Origin: DASVWZ01 sp036392935
Lineage (GTDB): Bacteria; Acidobacteriota; Terriglobia; Terriglobales; Acidobacteriaceae
Assembly: GCA_036392935.1 (NCBI GenBank)
Contig: DASVWZ010000292.1
Span: forward strand, 49,329 to 113,328
Direction of reading: 5' to 3'
DNA length: 64,000 bases
Positions 59,188 to 64,000 of the stretch are shown here, piece after piece. Below the pieces are notes generated by a model. That model was given only the letters and a program-made list of their open reading frames with translations, was not told where the DNA came from and ran no database searches. Position 1 is the stretch's first letter; each line of letters opens with the position of its first letter. The translations under genes and the position numbers were made by a program.

Positions 59188-62100
59188 ATGACTACTGCAA
59201 GCCGCCTTGGGCGGCTTTTTTTATTGCTGCTGACAGCCTCGGCGCTGGCGCAGAATCCGGCGCTGACCACGGTGAGCGACACGGTTTATCAGGCGGACGG
59301 TGCGCCGGCCACGGGGGTCTTGCTGATTTCGTGGCCGGAGTTCACAACTTCCGGCGGGCAAGCGGTTGCGGCGGGAGAAACGACCACCACGCTTGGGAGC
59401 AACGGTGCATTGTCTGTGCAGTTGGTGCCGAACGCGAGTGCGATACCGGCGAACACGGTTTACACCGTGGTTTATCAACTGACGGACGTGGTGAAAACGG
59501 AATACTGGGTGGTTCCGGCGAGTTCGCCGGCGACGCTGGCGCAGGTGCGGACGGTGCTGGGAGCGGCGAACAGCGCTTCGCAGATGGCGTCGCAGCAGTA
59601 TGTGGAAAATGCGGTCGCGGGGAAAGCGAACGATTCCGCCGTGGTGCATTTGGCGGGAAGCGAGACGATCAGCGGGATCAAACAATTTTCGATCTCGCCG
59701 AGCCTGCCGACGCCGGTGAATCCGGGAGACGGAGCAACCAAGGGCTATGTCGACAACTCGGTGCAGAATTCGGGCAGCGGCAATTATGTGAGCATCGCCG
59801 GCGCGACCATGACCGGGCCGCTGACGCTGAGCGGGTCACCGTCGGCGCCGGGGCAGGCAGCGACAAAAAATTATGTCGATCTGGGATTGGCGAGCAAAGC
59901 AGACCTGGTTTCAGGCACGGTGCCGCTGAGCGAACTGGGACCGGTGGCGACACTCAATGGCAGCGGCAACGTGGCGCAGAACGCGGTGACAGCGACACAG
60001 CTTCAGCAGACTCCGACGCAGTGCAATGGAGCTTTTGCGACCGGCGTGCAGGCCAACGGCAACGCGAACTGCAGCGTGGCGGATGTGATTGAGATGTCCG
60101 AAACCTCGCAGCCGACGGGCATTCCGAATTATGGGATCTTCTGGTTCGATTCGACGTGCCACTGTCCGAAGGTGATCAGCAACAACGGGCAGCCGGTGCA
60201 GTTGGGGCTGCTGAACGTTTTCAATTCGGACGCGAATACGCTGGAAGAACGGAACCTAGGCACGCCCCAGGCGTTCCGGATTTACCAGACAACGGATGCG
60301 CCTGAGGCAAACTACTCCCGGCTGAGTTTGGGGTTTGATTCGACCAACCTTCGGTATTCGGTTTCTGCAGATTACGCGGGCACGGGCAGTGCCTACGGCA
60401 TTGAATTCAAGCTGGGATCCACGATTCCGTGGTACATCAGCTCGAACTTCAACCTGCTGACCGGTACGGACAACCAGCGGGACATCGGGTCGGACGCGCT
60501 GGGCAACGGGAATAACGGGTTGGGGCTGCACAGTCTCTACTTTGCGACCGCGGTGGATGGTGAAACCAGCGGCGGCAGCGCGAACGACTGGGCGAACGAC
60601 ACGACGACCGGAACCACGCTGAACAAACTGGCGAAACTGACCTCAGCGGGCGCGGCGATCAGCACGGCAACCAGCGATACGTCGGGCGCGATCGGAGTGG
60701 TGATCGCGGGGGCGGGGACGACGTTCAACGCGGAAATTGTGAGCAACGGTTTCGCCACCTGCATTTTCGATGGGGCGACCACGACGGGCGATTATGTGCA
60801 GATCAGCGGCACAACGGCGGGTGACTGCCACGATGCGGGTGCGATCTACCCAACTTCCGGCCAGGTACTGGGACGGGTGATGGTGACCAACGCTGCGGGC
60901 GGCGCTTACAAGGCGTATTTCTTCGGCGCGGGCGTGCAGGGCTGGACCAACTCAACAAATTCAGTTGCGAACGTTTTTGGACGCGTGGGTGCGATCACCG
61001 CACAAAGCGGTGACTACGTCGTGGGGCAGGTTACTGGAGCCGCCCCACTGGCATCGCCGGCGTTTACGGGGACGCCGACGGCACCCACGCCGGCGGCGGC
61101 GGACAGTTCCACAAAGATTGCCACGACCGCATGGGTGAACGAGCAGGGATACGGGTCGTCTTCAGGAAATGTGAGCGGGCCGTCGTCTTCGACCAGCGGG
61201 GACTTGCCGACATTCAATGGGACCACCGGAAAGACGATCCAGGATTCCGGCGTTGCGGTGAGCGCGCTGGCGCCGCTGGCGTCCCCGGGATTCAGCGGAA
61301 CACCGACGGCTCCAACTCCGGCGACTTCCGACAGTTCCACTAAGATTGCCACGACCGCATGGGTAAATGCGCAGGGATACGGCACAAGCGGCGGAAATGT
61401 GAGCGGGCCATCGTCTGCGAACAACGGCAACTTGGCTTCGTTCAGCGGGACGAACGGAAAGACGATTCAGGATTCCGGGATTTCATCGGCGGCGAGTTGC
61501 CATCGAGTGGTTGATCAAAGCGGATGGAATGGGGCGAACAGCGATATCGGGTTGTTCATCGGGCAGATTTTTGTGACGTACGGGCGCGGGACATGCGCGT
61601 CGTTATACGGCCTGACGCCGGGGCAGTACTACGCGGAGACGGACCCGTGGACTTACGCGTATAACAACGGCGGCAACTCGGTGTGGCAGTACGAGCTGCA
61701 GTGGCCGAACGGGGTGCAGATCATCACATCGGTGCCGTGGACGACGACGGACAGCTCAAACGCAATCATAGTTTCATCGGCAGCGAACAATACCGGCAAG
61801 AACACAGGCGCGGCGCTGGCGATGTGTCCGTATCCGAACGCCACACAGGCCAGTTCGAGCTCGGGCTATATCGGATGCGGGCCGAACGGATATCCGTCGT
61901 TTCTGCCGTGGAACCAGACGGTTTCGACGGAGCCGCTGGTGTATGTGAGCGGGCTGGCGGCGGTGACGTCGGTTTCAGCGAGCACGTTGAACGTTCCGAC
62001 GGTGACCAACGGCGCCTCGCACTGCACGGGGTGGTACCACGGGCAGGCGAGCACGAACACGGGAACGAACAACTGCGGCAACCTGCTGACGGCGCCGCTG

Positions 62101-62967
62101 CCGAGCGGATCGGGCGGACCGGTGAACGCATTTGGCGGCGGGTACCTGGTGATGGATACGACATCATTCGCGCTGACGGCGTCGGCCAACGCGTCGGGCG
62201 GGAGCACGGTTTATACGGGAACGATCACCAACGGCGCGTCGAGCAAGTTCGCCGGAGATACGTTCATCATTGCCGGGTTCGACAACAGCGCGAACAACGG
62301 AACGTTTCTGTGCACGGCGTCGACGTCGACGACGCTGACGTGCAACAACGCAGGGGGCGTGAGCGACACGCATGCGGCGACGGCGAATCCGATACCGGAC
62401 ATGCATTTCTGCCCGACGAACGGCAACAACGCGAGCGGATGCCAGTCACTGTACATCGCGAGCTGCGCGCCGAACGGGGGAACGGGAGCGGCTTGCGCTT
62501 CAAATACGACAGCGACATCGTACACGCTGGGATTCAACTGGACGCTGACGCAGGCGGGGATTACGGCAACGGGGACGTATCCGTATGTGCTGTACCTGGA
62601 ATGGGGCGCGGCAACACCGGTCGAGGGACAGACGGGCAGCCGGGTGCTGATGGAGATGGACTGCGTGATTTCGTATTACACCGAGGGAACAGTGGAAAGC
62701 GGCGTGGATCGCGGGCGGTCACTGGCAGCATTGGACATGGAACTGCTCAGCATGTGCCAGCCGCCCTCGGCCCCGAAGCAGGATTATACGCAGGTGCCGC
62801 CGATGTTTCTGGGGACGAATATTTACTGGAGCGAGCCGGTGTTTGGAAAGATCGAGGGCAGCCAGACGGTGAAAACGGAAGGATTGCCGCGCGAGACCGA
62901 AGGCGTGCGGCTGGCGCGGACGGTGACGGTGAAGGTATTTTTCAGTCCGGAGGCGAATCTGCCATGA
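59188..62967 (+). CDS. 1259-aa tail-fibre-like protein with N-terminal signal peptide
   Basis: Signal-like N-terminus MTTASRLGRLFLLLLTASAL, then AQ. The next ~300 residues carry phage tail-fibre type repeats: GATKGYVDN and ATKNYVDLG with GATMTGPLTLSGSPSAPGQA. At about residues 620-760 two copies of a ~70-residue repeat (ASPAFTGTPTAPTPAAADSS, TKIATTAWVNEQGYG, then KTIQDSG) match the tail-fibre PAP-ATTAWV pattern. The C-terminus is Gly/Ser/Thr/Ala-rich with several cysteines. It ends 4 bp inside the next gene (ATGA). A secreted adhesin or domesticated fibre. Confidence 0.78.
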   Translation: MTTASRLGRLFLLLLTASALAQNPALTTVSDTVYQADGAPATGVLLISWPEFTTSGGQAVAAGETTTTLGSNGALSVQLVPNASAIPANTVYTVVYQLTDVVKTEYWVVPASSPATLAQVRTVLGAANSASQMASQQYVENAVAGKANDSAVVHLAGSETISGIKQFSISPSLPTPVNPGDGATKGYVDNSVQNSGSGNYVSIAGATMTGPLTLSGSPSAPGQAATKNYVDLGLASKADLVSGTVPLSELGPVATLNGSGNVAQNAVTATQLQQTPTQCNGAFATGVQANGNANCSVADVIEMSETSQPTGIPNYGIFWFDSTCHCPKVISNNGQPVQLGLLNVFNSDANTLEERNLGTPQAFRIYQTTDAPEANYSRLSLGFDSTNLRYSVSADYAGTGSAYGIEFKLGSTIPWYISSNFNLLTGTDNQRDIGSDALGNGNNGLGLHSLYFATAVDGETSGGSANDWANDTTTGTTLNKLAKLTSAGAAISTATSDTSGAIGVVIAGAGTTFNAEIVSNGFATCIFDGATTTGDYVQISGTTAGDCHDAGAIYPTSGQVLGRVMVTNAAGGAYKAYFFGAGVQGWTNSTNSVANVFGRVGAITAQSGDYVVGQVTGAAPLASPAFTGTPTAPTPAAADSSTKIATTAWVNEQGYGSSSGNVSGPSSSTSGDLPTFNGTTGKTIQDSGVAVSALAPLASPGFSGTPTAPTPATSDSSTKIATTAWVNAQGYGTSGGNVSGPSSANNGNLASFSGTNGKTIQDSGISSAASCHRVVDQSGWNGANSDIGLFIGQIFVTYGRGTCASLYGLTPGQYYAETDPWTYAYNNGGNSVWQYELQWPNGVQIITSVPWTTTDSSNAIIVSSAANNTGKNTGAALAMCPYPNATQASSSSGYIGCGPNGYPSFLPWNQTVSTEPLVYVSGLAAVTSVSASTLNVPTVTNGASHCTGWYHGQASTNTGTNNCGNLLTAPLPSGSGGPVNAFGGGYLVMDTTSFALTASANASGGSTVYTGTITNGASSKFAGDTFIIAGFDNSANNGTFLCTASTSTTLTCNNAGGVSDTHAATANPIPDMHFCPTNGNNASGCQSLYIASCAPNGGTGAACASNTTATSYTLGFNWTLTQAGITATGTYPYVLYLEWGAATPVEGQTGSRVLMEMDCVISYYTEGTVESGVDRGRSLAALDMELLSMCQPPSAPKQDYTQVPPMFLGTNIYWSEPVFGKIEGSQTVKTEGLPRETEGVRLARTVTVKVFFSPEANLP

Positions 62968-63992
62968 GCACAGCACCGGTTCGTCCGGCGATGGTGCCGG
63001 TGGGAAGGCGAGTGCGGGCGTATTTTGCGCCCATCAACCGGGCGGCGGGGACGCCGTCACTGTTCGATCCGGGACTGTACGGGATGTTTCTGCTGGATGC
63101 GCCCCCGGCGCCGTGGATCGATTTGGGGTGGGTGGACAATCTGCAGCGGTTCTGTGGGACTGGTACGGCACCCATGCGGGCGGAAGCGGCGGGAGCTCCG
63201 CAGTCGCAGTATCGCGGGTCGCTGGGAGCCCAGGTGGAGTTCGACTTTCGGGAGTGGGGCAAGCTGCAGATGGCGCTGGCAGGAGGGTCGGAGCATATGA
63301 ATGTGCTGGCCAGCCAGCCGGGAGCGAATCCGCAGCCTTCGGGAGGGACGCCGATCGAGGCGGTCGCGGTGCTGCCGGGATCGACGGCGAGCGAGATTGT
63401 GCTGGGAACGGGCGCGGTAGCGGCGTTTGCGCCCGGCGATATGGTGGCGGTGGATTTGGATTATCAGCAGCAGACGGGATTTGTGGGATCGCCGATTGCG
63501 GCGGCATATGTGACGAACCCGGCGGACGTGAACCGGGACGTGAATTACGTGCGGCGGGTGACGTTCAACGTTGGGGTGGTGGCGCAGGTATCGGCGACGG
63601 CACTGTTGCTGGCGCAGCCGCTGCTGGGCGGGGCGCCGGCGACGGGAGCGAACGCGCAGAAAGTAGTGGCGTTTGTGGACCGCGAGGGAGGGGCGTTCTT
63701 CCAGGAGTGGTCGGCGCTGTTTGTGGTGGATGCGGACGCGGGCGGGCGGGTGTGCTTTCACTATCCGTGGCTGAGCCCGACGACGTCGCTGCGGACGGAG
63801 ATGCTGACGACGACGGCGGGGACGACACCGAAGGTGTTTGGGCGGGAAGAGAGCGTGGCCGTGGCGAAGCCAATCTCGGCGGTGGCGCTGCATGCCGCGT
63901 TTGAGGCGCTGCCGCATGTGGATGAAAATGACGGACAGGTCGCTGTGTGTTATCGGAGTTATTTTCCGGCGGCAATGAGTGGAGTGTACTAG
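62964..63992 (+). CDS. Unknown protein encoded after the tail-fibre-like gene
   Basis: 342 aa from ATG 62964 (MSTAPVRPAMVPVGRRVRAY); the frame extends upstream only as a shadow of the previous gene. No signal peptide. Mixed beta-rich sequence (YRGSLGAQVEFDFREWGKLQ, EIVLGTGAVAAFAPGDMVAV, VCFHYPWLSPTTS). Tail-tube-like appearance is only suggestive. Translationally coupled to the upstream gene. Confidence 0.7.
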   Translation: MSTAPVRPAMVPVGRRVRAYFAPINRAAGTPSLFDPGLYGMFLLDAPPAPWIDLGWVDNLQRFCGTGTAPMRAEAAGAPQSQYRGSLGAQVEFDFREWGKLQMALAGGSEHMNVLASQPGANPQPSGGTPIEAVAVLPGSTASEIVLGTGAVAAFAPGDMVAVDLDYQQQTGFVGSPIAAAYVTNPADVNRDVNYVRRVTFNVGVVAQVSATALLLAQPLLGGAPATGANAQKVVAFVDREGGAFFQEWSALFVVDADAGGRVCFHYPWLSPTTSLRTEMLTTTAGTTPKVFGREESVAVAKPISAVALHAAFEALPHVDENDGQVAVCYRSYFPAAMSGVY

Positions 63993-64000
63993 TCGTTGGT

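Noticed and set aside
1..64000. CRISPR array, rRNA operon, integrase, transposase
   Set aside because: No regularly spaced repeats, no rRNA-like sequence and no transposase or integrase motif found on either strand.

Overview
The window reads as a chromosomal segment of an acidobacterium (Acidobacteriota, Terriglobia-like). This is inferred from moderately high GC, a eukaryotic-type Ser/Thr kinase fused to a WD40-like beta-propeller, many secreted metallopeptidases and Ig-like lipoproteins, TPR proteins, small toxin-antitoxin modules and degenerate intergenic repeats. No rRNA gene, CRISPR array, integrase or transposase was seen.

Layout. 1-4.7 kb: CusCBA/CzcCBA-type metal efflux operon (minus strand, RND pump cut by the window edge). 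4.9-5.3 kb: two very short Flp-type pilin genes. 5.4-8.4 kb: M1 peptidase and a membrane protein. 8.5-12.5 kb: accessory island with a DUF433/DUF5615 pair (toxin frameshifted), a ParDE-like addiction module between two copies of an 84-bp direct repeat, a DUF4238 protein, a frameshifted DUF6998-like gene and an orphan. 12.5-13.5 kb: non-coding stretch holding the most unusual object here, a 90-nt tRNA with an 8/4 acceptor/T-stem branch and a long variable arm (allo-tRNA type, anticodon GCC). It is followed by its own-looking promoter, a short segment complementary to its whole anticodon arm, and a terminator. 13.5-14.5 kb: ECF sigma factor and partner. 15.2-20.1 kb: glyoxylate shunt (TPR-HTH protein, aceB, divergent aceA). 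20-25.4 kb: secreted phosphoesterase, Ig-like lipoprotein, small exported proteins, PASTA protein. 25.4-32.6 kb: M13 peptidase, PP-loop ATPase with a probable CTG start, class III aminotransferase, TPR protein, ClC channel. 32.7-33.3 kb: VapBC. 33.9-43.2 kb: HEAT-repeat protein, alpha-carbonic anhydrase, EamA transporter, DUF2905 protein, xseA, M61 peptidase and two unknowns. 43.3-46.4 kb: radical SAM/SPASM protein with a His-rich insert behind two CRP/FNR-type palindromes, YraN, galT. 46.4-53.5 kb: complete iscRSUA-hscBA-fdx-iscX operon (minus strand) with an Asp/Glu racemase inserted and a one-base frameshift in iscU. 53.7-56.7 kb: zinc-binding mini-protein and the kinase. 56.9-64 kb: a compact plus-strand cluster with phage flavour: attenuator-like leader, zinc ribbon, sigma-region-4-like protein, helical protein, dual-specificity phosphatase, a 1259-aa tail-fibre-like protein with a signal peptide, and a 342-aa unknown.

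Three genes (DUF5615, DUF6998-like, iscU) are each broken by a single-base indel while the rest of the reading frame is conserved. For iscU, which should be needed by the otherwise intact ISC operon, sequencing or assembly error is the likeliest cause. All family assignments come from reading the translated sequence and motifs; no database search was possible.
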